A stretch of 64,000 bases of DNA, taken from assembly GCA_965250025.1 (NCBI GenBank), contig OZ252283.1, positions 2,294,001 to 2,358,000 on the forward strand. Direction: 5' to 3'. This document shows positions 9,121 through 16,574 of the stretch, one piece after another. The notes beneath the pieces were generated by a model. That model was not told the origin of the DNA, ran no database searches, and saw only the letters and a program-made list of their open reading frames with translations. The position numbers and the translations under genes were made by a program. The stretch's first letter is position 1. Each line of letters begins with the position of its first letter. The DNA is from CBDDLD01 sp965250025 (GTDB lineage Bacteria; Bacteroidota; Bacteroidia; Flavobacteriales; Flavobacteriaceae).

Positions 9121-10308
9121 TTAGTCTAAAATTTCAGTTACCTGACCAGCACCTACTGTTCTACCACCTTCACGGATAGCGAAACGTAGACCTACATTCA
9201 TAGCGATTGGCTGGATAAGTTCTACAGTAATTGTAAGGTTATCACCTGGCATTACCATTTCTACACCGTCAGGTAAAGAAATATTACCTGTTACGTCAGT
9301 TGTACGTACGTAGAACTGTGGACGGTAGTTATTATGGAATGGTGTGTGACGACCACCTTCTTCTTTTTTAAGGATATATACCTCAGCTTTAAATTTAGCA
9401 TGTGGCGTTACTGAACCTGGCTTAACAATTACCATACCTCTAGAAATGTCTGACTTCTCAATACCTCTTAATAAGATACCTACGTTATCACCAGCTTCAC
9501 CTCTATCTAATATTTTACGGAACATCTCAACACCAGTAATAGTTGATGTTAATTTCTCAGCACCCATACCAATGATCTCAACAGGATCTCCAGTGTTAGC
9601 TACACCAGTTTCGATACGACCAGTTGCCACAGTACCACGACCTGTAATTGAGAATACATCTTCGATTGGCATTAAGAAATCTTTATCTACATCACGCTTT
9701 GGTAATTCGATCCAAGAATCAACAGCTTCCATTAATTCCATTACTGTATCAACCCATTTTTGCTCACCGTTTAAAGCACCTAATGCAGAACCAGCGATTA
9801 CAGGACCATTATCACCATCGTACTCATAGAACGATAATAAATCTCTGATCTCCATCTCAACTAATTCTAATAATTCCTCATCATCAACCATATCCACTTT
9901 GTTCATGAATACAACGATTCTAGGAATACCTACCTGACGTCCTAAAAGGATGTGCTCACGAGTTTGAGGCATAGGACCATCTGTCGCAGCAACAACTAAT
10001 ATAGCACCGTCCATTTGTGCAGCACCAGTTACCATGTTCTTAACGTAATCCGCGTGACCTGGACAATCAACGTGTGCATAGTGACGATTAGAAGTTTGGT
10101 ACTCAACATGAGATGTATTAATAGTAATACCTCTCTCTTTCTCTTCAGGAGCATTATCGATAGTATCGAAATCTCTCTTCTCAGATAAACCTGCATTAGC
10201 TAATACAGTTGTAATCGCAGCAGTAAGTGTGGTTTTACCGTGATCAACGTGTCCGATAGTACCTATGTTAAGGTGTGGTTTCGAACGATCAAAAGTTTCC
10301 TTTGCCAT
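9121..10308 (-). CDS. tuf: Elongation factor Tu
   Basis: 395-residue EF-Tu, which brings aminoacyl-tRNA to the ribosome. The G1 motif GHVDHGKT is at residues 19-26, with DCPGHADYVKNM (G3) and NKVDMVD (G4) following. The C-terminal domain ends VGAGQVTEILD. It is preceded by four tRNA genes on the same strand and followed by a terminator hairpin, so the tRNA-tuf unit appears to be one transcript, as known in several phyla. Confidence 0.99.
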   Translation of the reverse strand: MAKETFDRSKPHLNIGTIGHVDHGKTTLTAAITTVLANAGLSEKRDFDTIDNAPEEKERGITINTSHVEYQTSNRHYAHVDCPGHADYVKNMVTGAAQMDGAILVVAATDGPMPQTREHILLGRQVGIPRIVVFMNKVDMVDDEELLELVEMEIRDLLSFYEYDGDNGPVIAGSALGALNGEQKWVDTVMELMEAVDSWIELPKRDVDKDFLMPIEDVFSITGRGTVATGRIETGVANTGDPVEIIGMGAEKLTSTITGVEMFRKILDRGEAGDNVGILLRGIEKSDISRGMVIVKPGSVTPHAKFKAEVYILKKEEGGRHTPFHNNYRPQFYVRTTDVTGNISLPDGVEMVMPGDNLTITVELIQPIAMNVGLRFAIREGGRTVGAGQVTEILD

Positions 10309-10366
10309 TTTTAATTTATTTTAATCTTAATTAAATATTAGTGTTCAAATTATTGTTTCAAAACTG

Positions 10367-10438
10367 AGCCAATGACGGGATTTGAACCCGTGACCTCTTC
10401 CTTACCAAGGAAACGCTCTACCCCTGAGCTACACCGGC
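10367..10438 (-). tRNA. tRNA-Thr (anticodon GGT)
   Basis: 72-nt cloverleaf on the minus strand: acceptor GCCGGTG/CATTGGC with G-U pairs, D-arm with CTCAGGGGTAGAG, anticodon arm TTCCT-TGGTAAG-GAA giving GGT, and T-arm ACGGGTTCAAATCCCGT. It is the tRNA nearest to tuf, whose start is 59 bp downstream. Confidence 0.96.
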
Positions 10439-10507
10439 GTAAAGTGTTTATTCCTACAACCTCCAAAGCATCTTCAATACTAAAGATGCAATTAATTGAA
10501 AGAAGAG

Positions 10508-10527
10508 ATTCCTGCCTTCGCAGGAAT
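10508..10527. repeat. Short palindrome inside the tRNA operon
   Basis: An 8-bp perfect inverted repeat (ATTCCTGC / GCAGGAAT) with a 4-base loop (CTTC, or GAAG on the transcribed strand) lies in the 94-bp spacer between tRNA-Gly and tRNA-Thr(GGT). A second weaker hairpin (GCATCTT / AAGATGC, about 10468-10491) follows. It may be a dispersed intergenic palindrome or a processing signal; no T-run follows. Confidence 0.5.
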
Positions 10528-10532
10528 TTTAG

Positions 10533-10605
10533 AGCGGGAGACCGGGTTCGAACCGGCGACATTCAGCTTGGAAGGCTGACGCTCTACCAACTGAGCTACT
10601 CCCGC
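10533..10605 (-). tRNA. tRNA-Gly (anticodon TCC)
   Basis: 73-nt cloverleaf on the minus strand: acceptor GCGGGAG/CTCCCGC, D-arm TAGCTCAGTTGGTAGAGC, anticodon arm TCAGC-CTTCCAA-GCTGA giving TCC, and T-arm GCCGGTTCGAACCCGGT. Second from the tuf end of the tRNA block. Confidence 0.97.
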
Positions 10606-10640
10606 TTTTTCTCTGATTTTATATCAGAGTATTTTATTCG

Positions 10641-10723
10641 TGGGGAGAGCAGGATTCGAACCTGCGAAGTTAAAAAACAACAGAGTTACAGTCTGTCCTC
10701 GTTGGCCGCTTGAGTATCTCCCC
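10641..10723 (-). tRNA. tRNA-Tyr (anticodon GTA)
   Basis: 83-nt class II tRNA on the minus strand with a long variable arm. The acceptor is GGGGAGA/TCTCCCC with discriminator A, the anticodon arm is ACAGA-CTGTAAC-TCTGT giving GTA, and the T-arm is GCAGGTTCGAATCCTGC. It lies between tRNA-Thr(TGT) and tRNA-Gly(TCC). Confidence 0.97.
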
Positions 10724-10752
10724 AAAAATATACATTATGTTCTAAGAACTTG

Positions 10753-10826
10753 AGCCGATAGAGGGACTCGAACCCACGACCTGCTGATTACAAATCAGCT
10801 GCTCTAGCCAGCTGAGCTATATCGGC
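10753..10826 (-). tRNA. tRNA-Thr (anticodon TGT)
   Basis: 74-nt cloverleaf on the minus strand: acceptor GCCGATA/TATCGGC, D-arm TAGCTCAGCTGGCTAGAGC, anticodon arm CTGAT-TTGTAAT-CAG giving TGT, and T-arm GTGGGTTCGAGTCCCTC with one mismatch. It is the first gene of the tRNA-tuf unit. An imperfect -7 box (AAAATTTG) lies about 20 bp upstream of its 5' end. Confidence 0.96.
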
Positions 10827-10861
10827 TTTTCAACCTCTTTTTCACACCAAATTTTCAGCAT

Positions 10862-10888
10862 AAAAAAGTCCGCTATTTCTAACGGACT
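10862..10888 (-). terminator. Rho-independent terminator of the xerC-hpf unit
   Basis: On the minus strand the arms AGTCCGTT and AGCGGACT form an 8-bp stem (one G-U) around a 6-base loop and are followed directly by six T residues. It lies about 50 bp after the hpf stop codon and separates that unit from the tRNA-tuf unit. Confidence 0.85.
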
Positions 10889-10939
10889 GCAAATGTAATG
10901 TTTTATTTTTTTAATCAAAACATTTTTGAAAAAATTTTA

Positions 10940-11242
10940 TCAGATATATGACCTTAATTTTTGTTTTCGCTTTTTTAATTGCCGTTCTAATGACGAAGCA
11001 GCCATGTCTGCGCCTTCTTCAAAACTCTTACACTGCTTTTTAACAATCAAACTATCTCCGGGTACACTCACTTTGGCTTCGAATATTTTATTCTCTTTAT
11101 CACTAGTGTTTTCTACTTTTAAATACACTTCTGATTGAATAATCTTGTCGTAGAATAAATCTAATTTATCCATTCGCTTTTGAATGAAATCAATTAATTT
11201 TTTGTCTGCTACGAAATTTACAGATTGCGTGTTTACCTTCAT
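10940..11242 (-). CDS. hpf: Ribosome hibernation-promoting factor, short HPF/RaiA type
   Basis: 100-residue protein of the HPF/RaiA (sigma-54 modulation) family that binds the 30S subunit in resting cells. The fold is recognisable from MKVNTQSVNFVADKKLIDFI (strand-helix opening) and the basic C-terminal helix with DMAASSLERQLKKRKQK. It lacks the long-form C-terminal dimerisation domain. It starts 27 bp after the Xer recombinase gene and ends at a strong terminator, so the two are probably one transcript. Confidence 0.9.
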   Translation of the reverse strand: MKVNTQSVNFVADKKLIDFIQKRMDKLDLFYDKIIQSEVYLKVENTSDKENKIFEAKVSVPGDSLIVKKQCKSFEEGADMAASSLERQLKKRKQKLRSYI

Positions 11243-11269
11243 AGGTTCTCTTTTATTTGGTTAAACATT

Positions 11270-12160
11270 CTACTTGTTAAGATTCCTGGGGTGTGATTTT
11301 GAATAGACTTTTTTTAGCTCAGCAATACTACTATGGGTATAAACTTGTGTAGCAGCCAAACTTGTATGTCCCAAGAGCTCTTTAACAGCATTTAAATCCG
11401 CACCTTCATTTAATAAATGTGTCGCAAAAGAATGTCTTAATACATGTGGACTACATTTCAACTTAGAGGATGCTTTACTAAAATACTTATTTATAATTCT
11501 GTAAACAAGCATTTCATATATTTTATGGCCTTTTTCTGTTAAAAAAAGAACATTATTATCATGTATAACCGGTAATTCATTCCGAAGTTTCAGATACTCT
11601 TTTAAAGAATTAAGCACTGTGCTTATTAGTGGTATATACCGCTCCTTATTACGCTTCCCTAACACTTTAAGCGTTTTTAATTCCATATTGACATCTGTCA
11701 ACTTAATTTCTACAAGTTCTATTCGTCGTATTCCTGTAGCATAAAATAATTCTACCATCAACCGATTCCTTACACCCACAAAATCATGCTCTTGAGCAAG
11801 CAGCTGTATCACATCTTTAAGTTCATTTTCTGAAAATGGCACCTGTACTTTCTTAGCCACTTTAAGTGCTTTATGCTTTTTTAAAGGATTACTCTCAATG
11901 GCACCTATTTTTTGCAAATATTTATAATAGGAATTTAAGGCTGATAGTTTTCTATTTATGGTTCGGTTAGATACTTTTCGATCTACCAGGTTTATGATCC
12001 AATGCCTTATCAATGCGTATTCGGCCTCTTGTATTTGCTGTTGATGTTCTACATCCAAAAAGCTCTGAAACATTTCTAAATCTCTCACGTAAGCACCTAC
12101 CGTATGATTGGAGTACTTTTTTTCTAACAACAAATATTCTGAAAATGATTGCACGGACAT
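11270..12160 (-). CDS. xerC: Tyrosine recombinase XerC/XerD family
   Basis: 296-residue site-specific recombinase. It has the N-terminal SAM-like core-binding domain (residues 1-85) and the C-terminal catalytic domain with the Arg in ATGIRRIELVE, the HVLRHSFATHLLNEGADLN block, the His in LGHTSLAATQ and the nucleophile Tyr274 in TQVYTH. Length and position between hpf and rpsU match the chromosomal dimer-resolution Xer protein of flavobacteria rather than a phage integrase. Whether it is XerC or XerD cannot be settled from sequence alone. Confidence 0.88.
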   Translation of the reverse strand: MSVQSFSEYLLLEKKYSNHTVGAYVRDLEMFQSFLDVEHQQQIQEAEYALIRHWIINLVDRKVSNRTINRKLSALNSYYKYLQKIGAIESNPLKKHKALKVAKKVQVPFSENELKDVIQLLAQEHDFVGVRNRLMVELFYATGIRRIELVEIKLTDVNMELKTLKVLGKRNKERYIPLISTVLNSLKEYLKLRNELPVIHDNNVLFLTEKGHKIYEMLVYRIINKYFSKASSKLKCSPHVLRHSFATHLLNEGADLNAVKELLGHTSLAATQVYTHSSIAELKKVYSKSHPRNLNK

Positions 12161-12220
12161 TCTAACGGTTTTTCAACATTAATAAATGTAACAAATATTT
12201 GATTGCTGACAGATATTTTC

Positions 12221-12249
12221 AAAAAAAAATCCCGCAAATTGCGGGATTA
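12221..12249 (-). terminator. Rho-independent terminator of rpsU
   Basis: Minus-strand stem AATCCCGCAA / TTGCGGGATT with a very short loop is followed by a run of about nine T residues, 20 bp after the rpsU stop codon. A textbook intrinsic terminator. Confidence 0.93.
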
Positions 12250-12269
12250 CTATATTCTATACAGAAAGC

Positions 12270-12464
12270 TTATATATCTTCCTGATCTCTTAGTTTTTGA
12301 ATATATTGAGCTTTTTGAATCTCTGCTCTACGCTTTACTGAAGGCTTTGTGAATTGCTTTCTCGTCTGCAACTGACGCTTTGTACCTGTCTTATCAAACT
12401 TTCGCTTAAAACGCTTTAAAGCTCTATCTATATTTTCACCTTCTTTTATTGGAATTATTAACAT
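12270..12464 (-). CDS. rpsU: 30S ribosomal protein S21
   Basis: 64-residue basic S21, rich in Lys/Arg, starting MLIIPIKEGENIDRALKRFK. In Bacteroidota S21 helps hold the 3' end of 16S rRNA near the mRNA exit, where the anti-Shine-Dalgarno is normally hidden. The gene has its own promoter upstream and terminator downstream, so it is monocistronic. A clear purine-rich Shine-Dalgarno (GAGGAGG) precedes the ATG, unusual for this phylum; strong SDs on rpsU have been linked to autoregulation. Confidence 0.97.
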   Translation of the reverse strand: MLIIPIKEGENIDRALKRFKRKFDKTGTKRQLQTRKQFTKPSVKRRAEIQKAQYIQKLRDQEDI

Positions 12465-12501
12465 AGTGTCTTAACCTCCTCTCTTTTAAATTTTGTGGGT
12501 G

Positions 12502-12530
12502 CAAATATAGGAAGGAATTTAAAACCTCAA
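12502..12530 (-). promoter_or_regulatory. Primary sigma-factor promoter of rpsU
   Basis: On the minus strand TTG (12530-12528), 18 bases, then TATATTTG (12509-12502) exactly fits the Bacteroidota primary promoter TTG-N17-19-TAnnTTTG. The expected start site lies about 5 bases further on, leaving a leader of roughly 30 nt that carries the GAGGAGG motif before the rpsU ATG. Confidence 0.8.
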
Positions 12531-12570
12531 AATAAAAAACTTATCTTTTTTAAAAGAGTAGAAATAAAAC

Positions 12571-13995
12571 TTATTCTTTAAACAACGATGCTTTCTTGCT
12601 CAGATCATTAATTAATTTTTCATCTTCTTCACTTTCTAACAAGACATTGTAATTCTTCCAAAAATCCTTATTGTATGGTCGTGATGCAAAAATATCAGCA
12701 TCCCATTCGTGTTGTAATGCTTCTGAAACGATTTGATCGTCGTCTATAATTTCTGTAAATAAAATCTCTTGTACGGTATAATAAAAGCGCTCTTCATTGT
12801 AATACTTTGCTTTTTCCTTTTCTGTAAGTTTTTCGTCATTTTTTAGCCCTACATTAACAAGTTTTGGCGTTTCGTAATAGATATACTTGGGATACATTTT
12901 ACCGTTGTATTCCATATAGGTCATGATCAACTTATGATTAACCTGAGTTCCAAATAAGGTTTTACTTCTGCTCTTTTGTGCTTTAGAGGCAGCAATAAGC
13001 TCATACTCTATCTTCTTTATGGCATAGTTATCCCAGTAAATATAGATCCACCCCTTTGATTTATAACCCTCATTATAAATACCTTTGGTACCAAGACCTA
13101 TAAAATCATCACTTTCAGAAATCTGTATTTTATATAGTTTTCGGTCATTATCCACCAGAACAGTATCGAGTTTAAACTGGTGTTTTTGTAGTACATCATC
13201 GCCAAATAAGGCTTTGGACACATTAGAATTTCTAACCAGGTTTAACTTTCCTTTGAACAGATTCTCCAAGCCATTAACTCGAGTATCGTTCCATTTTATA
13301 GCCTTAACCAAAGACGATTTATCTATAGTATCGCGTTTTAAATTTTTTGCTTTGAGGTTTCTGTAATTCGCATAACGTTTAAGGTATGTGTAATAAGAAA
13401 ACATACTATCCAAATCTCTGAGATCGTAACTTTTACGTACTTCATCAACATTAACTTTAAGGTGATCTTTTGCTGATGCGGCATAACCCGAGTCATAAAC
13501 CGTTATTGCACTTTCTATAAGCCATTTAAATTCTTTAGAATTGCGCTCTTTATGCCTTAGAAACCCCTTTTGCAGATAGGATGAGTCTGGTAGATTTTCG
13601 GAAAGTTCCTCTAATGCTTTTAAAACAATATCGTTTCCGGTTTTTGGTCTGGTTTCCGCCATAACAACAATCTCATCTAATTCTGCAACATCAGCTTCCA
13701 AGAAAACATCAAAACTATTATCAAATTCATCTATTCGTGTCTTGAACGTTTTATAACCGATTGAAGAGATTACTAGCGTATCTTTTAAGTGATTGTCTGG
13801 TACAACTAAAGCAAATCTACCATCTGAATTACTAATGGTACCTATAGTTGTATTTTTAATGTAAATGCTTGCATTTTCCAGAGGGAGTAGTGTACTGAAA
13901 TCAACAACCTTATTTTTTATCTCTTGTTGACCGTTTATACCGTGTTGGAATAACAAAACACCACTAAGAAGTAATAGTCTTAATATCCTGTTCAT
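12571..13995 (-). CDS. Secreted carboxypeptidase-regulatory-like domain protein
   Basis: 474-residue exported protein. The N-terminus is a signal peptide (MNRILRLLLLSGVLLFQHGI) followed by a CarboxypepD_reg-like beta-sandwich (about residues 25-110; NKVVDFSTLLPLENASIYIK, ISNSDGRFALVVP). The remaining 360 residues resemble the uncharacterised region found after this domain in many flavobacterial envelope proteins and have no catalytic motif I recognise. It stands alone between rpsU and the 84-bp repeat array. Role unknown; probably periplasmic or surface. Confidence 0.75.
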   Translation of the reverse strand: MNRILRLLLLSGVLLFQHGINGQQEIKNKVVDFSTLLPLENASIYIKNTTIGTISNSDGRFALVVPDNHLKDTLVISSIGYKTFKTRIDEFDNSFDVFLEADVAELDEIVVMAETRPKTGNDIVLKALEELSENLPDSSYLQKGFLRHKERNSKEFKWLIESAITVYDSGYAASAKDHLKVNVDEVRKSYDLRDLDSMFSYYTYLKRYANYRNLKAKNLKRDTIDKSSLVKAIKWNDTRVNGLENLFKGKLNLVRNSNVSKALFGDDVLQKHQFKLDTVLVDNDRKLYKIQISESDDFIGLGTKGIYNEGYKSKGWIYIYWDNYAIKKIEYELIAASKAQKSRSKTLFGTQVNHKLIMTYMEYNGKMYPKYIYYETPKLVNVGLKNDEKLTEKEKAKYYNEERFYYTVQEILFTEIIDDDQIVSEALQHEWDADIFASRPYNKDFWKNYNVLLESEEDEKLINDLSKKASLFKE

Positions 13996-14092
13996 GATTT
14001 GTCGTTTGAGATTCGAAAGATAATCTATTTTAAATGAATAGTCATATTAGCTATGCATTTTTACTACTGTGAAAATGATCAATTACATTAAG

Positions 14093-14554
14093 TTGCAGGC
14101 TTGTAATCCTTATCATCGATGATCATTTTATCGACATTGTAAATTATTTTCGCTAAAATGACCTAATAAATCTAGGTTGCAGGCTTGTAATCCTTATTAT
14201 CGATGATCATTTTAGCGACATTGTAAATTATTTTCGCTAAAATGATCTGATAAATCTAGGTTGCGGGTTTGTAATCCTTATTATCGATGATCATTTTAGC
14301 GACATTGTAAATTATTTTCGCTAAAATGATCTGATAAATCTAGGTTGCGGGTTTGTAATCCTTATTATCGATGATCATTTTAGCGACATTGTAAATTATT
14401 TTCGCTAAAATGATCTGATAAATCTAGGTTACGGGTTTGTAATCCTTATTATCGATGATCATTTTAGCGACATTGTAAATTATTTTCGCTAAAATGATCT
14501 GATAAATCTAGGTTGCGGGTTTGTAATCCTTATTATCGATGATCATTTTAGCGA
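14093..14554. repeat. 84-bp tandem repeat array grown from the acyl-CoA dehydrogenase 3' end
   Basis: Five contiguous 84-bp units (starting 14093, 14177, 14261, 14345, 14429) plus a 42-bp sixth part-unit (14513-14554) that is the coding end of the neighbouring gene. Units 3 and 4 are identical; unit 5 differs by one base in its first bases; units 1 and 2 carry more changes. Every unit holds a perfect 14-bp inverted repeat (GATCATTTTAGCGA / TCGCTAAAATGATC) with a 15-base loop. Half of each unit copies codons for IAKMIIDNKDYKPA. The period is 28 codons, so the gene's frame is kept with one TAG per unit. Confidence 0.95.
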
Positions 14555-15674
14555 TAATCTCTCTTAGGATTTCAGAAGTGCCACCACCTATTGGTCCTAA
14601 TCGACTATCTCTTGATAATCTGGCCAACGGGTATTCTTCCATGTAACCATATCCACCTAAAAATTGCAAGCATTGATATATAACATCATCGGCCATTTTT
14701 GTAGACTGTAATTTAGACATCGTCGCTTCTTTAACAACATATTCACCCATGTCTAAACGTTTTGCTACGTAATAATTAAATTGCTTGCATATTTCCATTT
14801 GCGTATAACAATCAGCCATGGTGTGTCTTAAGGCTTGAAATCGATCTATAGTTTTCCCAAATGCAGTGCGTTCAGACATGTACTGCTTGGCATATTCTAA
14901 AGCATATTCTGCTCTTGCATGGGCATTGACCCCCATAATTAAACGTTCTAAAGAGAAGTGCTGCATGATGTACGCAAATCCTTTGTTTTCTTCTCCCATT
15001 AAATTAGATGCTGGTATTTCCACATTATCAAATGCTATTTCTCCAGTATCAGAAGCTCTCCAACCTAGCTTATCCAATTTGGTTGCTGATATCCCGGGTG
15101 TCTCTCTGTCCATAATGAATATACTAATACCTTTATTACCTTCTTGAGGATTGGTTTTAGCAGCAACTACAAGATAATCGCTATAAACACCATTAGTTAT
15201 AAATGTTTTGGAACCATTGATTATGTATGTATCACCTTTTTTCTCTGCTGTAGTACGCATTCCGGCAACATCACTACCTCCAAAAGGCTCCGTAATACAT
15301 AAACAACCTATTTTGTCTCCGGAAATGCTTGGAGCCAGATACTCTTCTTTTATACGTTCATCACCTTCTTTATTTACATGAGTCATTGCCAAGTAGGCAT
15401 GAGCCCATATCGCTGCAGCAAAACCTCCTGAATTTATTCGTTGTAACTCTTCAAGTAGTATTACTGTATAAAATAAATCCAGATCTAAGCCCCCATAGGA
15501 TTCCGGATATGCCAACCCAAAATATCCCATATCGCCGAATTTTTTCCATATGGCTCTATCTATCGTACCTGTTTCTTCCCATTTTTCAATATTGGGAACA
15601 ACTTCTTTTTGTAAAAAATCTCGTAAACTTTCTCTGAATAATTGATGCTCTTCGGTGAAGTACATTTTTGACAT
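14508..15674 (-). CDS. Acyl-CoA dehydrogenase
   Basis: 388-residue FAD-dependent acyl-CoA dehydrogenase (beta-oxidation or branched-chain catabolism) with the N-terminal helical domain, a middle beta domain (CLCITEPFGGSDVAGMRTTA, residues 124-143) and the C-terminal helical domain (LGGYGYMEEYPLARLSRDSR). The C-terminal stretch reads PIGGGTSEI, so the catalytic Glu that short- and medium-chain enzymes carry there is absent. As in some isovaleryl/long-chain types, the base may lie elsewhere. Substrate unknown. The last 14 codons are repeated five more times downstream. Confidence 0.92.
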   Translation of the reverse strand: MSKMYFTEEHQLFRESLRDFLQKEVVPNIEKWEETGTIDRAIWKKFGDMGYFGLAYPESYGGLDLDLFYTVILLEELQRINSGGFAAAIWAHAYLAMTHVNKEGDERIKEEYLAPSISGDKIGCLCITEPFGGSDVAGMRTTAEKKGDTYIINGSKTFITNGVYSDYLVVAAKTNPQEGNKGISIFIMDRETPGISATKLDKLGWRASDTGEIAFDNVEIPASNLMGEENKGFAYIMQHFSLERLIMGVNAHARAEYALEYAKQYMSERTAFGKTIDRFQALRHTMADCYTQMEICKQFNYYVAKRLDMGEYVVKEATMSKLQSTKMADDVIYQCLQFLGGYGYMEEYPLARLSRDSRLGPIGGGTSEILREIIAKMIIDNKDYKPAT

Positions 15675-15689
15675 AAAATTGAATATTTC

Positions 15690-16571
15690 TTAGAATTGCA
15701 AATATAATTTAATTATATCATATTTTTTCACCGGAAATTCCTCAATTTTTGTTAATTCTTCAATTGACTTAAAACCTTCTCTCAAGGTTCGTTGTTCAAT
15801 AATTTGATATGCAACTTCATAATCAATGTACGGAATGGTTACCAATTGTTCTATTGTAGCCGTATTGATATTCATTTTAAGTATCTGCCTTGGTGTCTTT
15901 ACCGTAAAATCGTTGGTAATTCGTTCTATAACTTCAGGTTTAAGGCCATAAACAGCCTTCAATTCTACATCATCAACAAAACCACCTTTGAACTTATTTC
16001 GATATTTAATGATACGTTCAGAAAGCTTTTCTCCAATACCATTGACGTTTTGTAATTGCTCAGCCGTTGCTGTATTCAAGTCTGATTTTTGAGCATAGGT
16101 TTTGGGTTGGTATTGCTTAATATTGGATGTCTTATAGTTGTTCGATTTAGGATTGGTTACCCACTCCGGGAACTTAAAATATGGTGAGATTTTTTGTAAT
16201 AACGTATCTGATACTTTAGTCACCTTCTGAAACTGAGCTATTGAATTGATCCACAAGCCTTTGTTTCTGTAAGCATGCAAACGGTCTATTTCGTCATTAG
16301 TCATACCTAAGGTGTAACCTTTGTAATCCGTAACAAAATTGGGGTTAAAAGGATATAGTTTAGGCTTTTTGCTCGCTATAGCTATTTGTTCTAAAGTTTC
16401 TACCTCAAGACGAAATGCAGCCATCTCATCTTCACTATAAGCGGTTTCTTTTGATGGCACGTTCACAAAAACATAGATCAACTGTAATACGATAATGATC
16501 AGTACCAATAAAAAAATCCCACTTCGTTGTTGTTTTGAAAACCTGAAATGGGATCTTATATGCTTTAACAC
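15690..16571 (-). CDS. ComEA-like helix-hairpin-helix membrane protein
   Basis: 293 residues: a short basic N-terminus, one membrane span (about residues 19-36, GIFLLVLIIIVLQLIYVFV), then at least two HhH DNA-binding repeats (LNTATAEQLQNVNGIGEKL near 165-185 and INTATIEQLVTIPYIDYEV near 235-255) plus a degenerate HhH around residue 90. ComEA-type proteins bind incoming DNA during natural transformation; here the anchor and repeats support extracytoplasmic DNA binding, but competence itself is inferred. It ends 15 bp before the downstream ATG and starts 3 bp after the symporter stop. Confidence 0.8.
   Translation of the reverse strand: MLKHIRSHFRFSKQQRSGIFLLVLIIIVLQLIYVFVNVPSKETAYSEDEMAAFRLEVETLEQIAIASKKPKLYPFNPNFVTDYKGYTLGMTNDEIDRLHAYRNKGLWINSIAQFQKVTKVSDTLLQKISPYFKFPEWVTNPKSNNYKTSNIKQYQPKTYAQKSDLNTATAEQLQNVNGIGEKLSERIIKYRNKFKGGFVDDVELKAVYGLKPEVIERITNDFTVKTPRQILKMNINTATIEQLVTIPYIDYEVAYQIIEQRTLREGFKSIEELTKIEEFPVKKYDIIKLYLQF
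15699..15706 (-). promoter_or_regulatory. Candidate -7 box for the acyl-CoA dehydrogenase gene
   Basis: TATATTTG on the minus strand, an exact TAnnTTTG, begins 32 bp upstream of the ATG and lies inside the 3' end of the upstream gene. No TTG is found 17-19 bp upstream, so support is partial. Confidence 0.35.
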
Positions 16572-16574
16572 GTC

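Noticed and set aside
10350..10713. Open frames of 70 and 113 codons across the tRNA block
   Set aside because: They run through four tRNA genes with clear cloverleaf structure; the translated sequence is tRNA read as protein.
11270..12160. Integrase of a mobile island
   Set aside because: Length, motifs and position between hpf and rpsU match the chromosomal Xer protein; no attachment-site duplication was seen at the nearby tRNA genes.
14093..14554. Possible CRISPR array
   Set aside because: The 84-bp units are contiguous with no unique spacers, and half of each unit is a copy of the adjacent gene; no cas genes are near.
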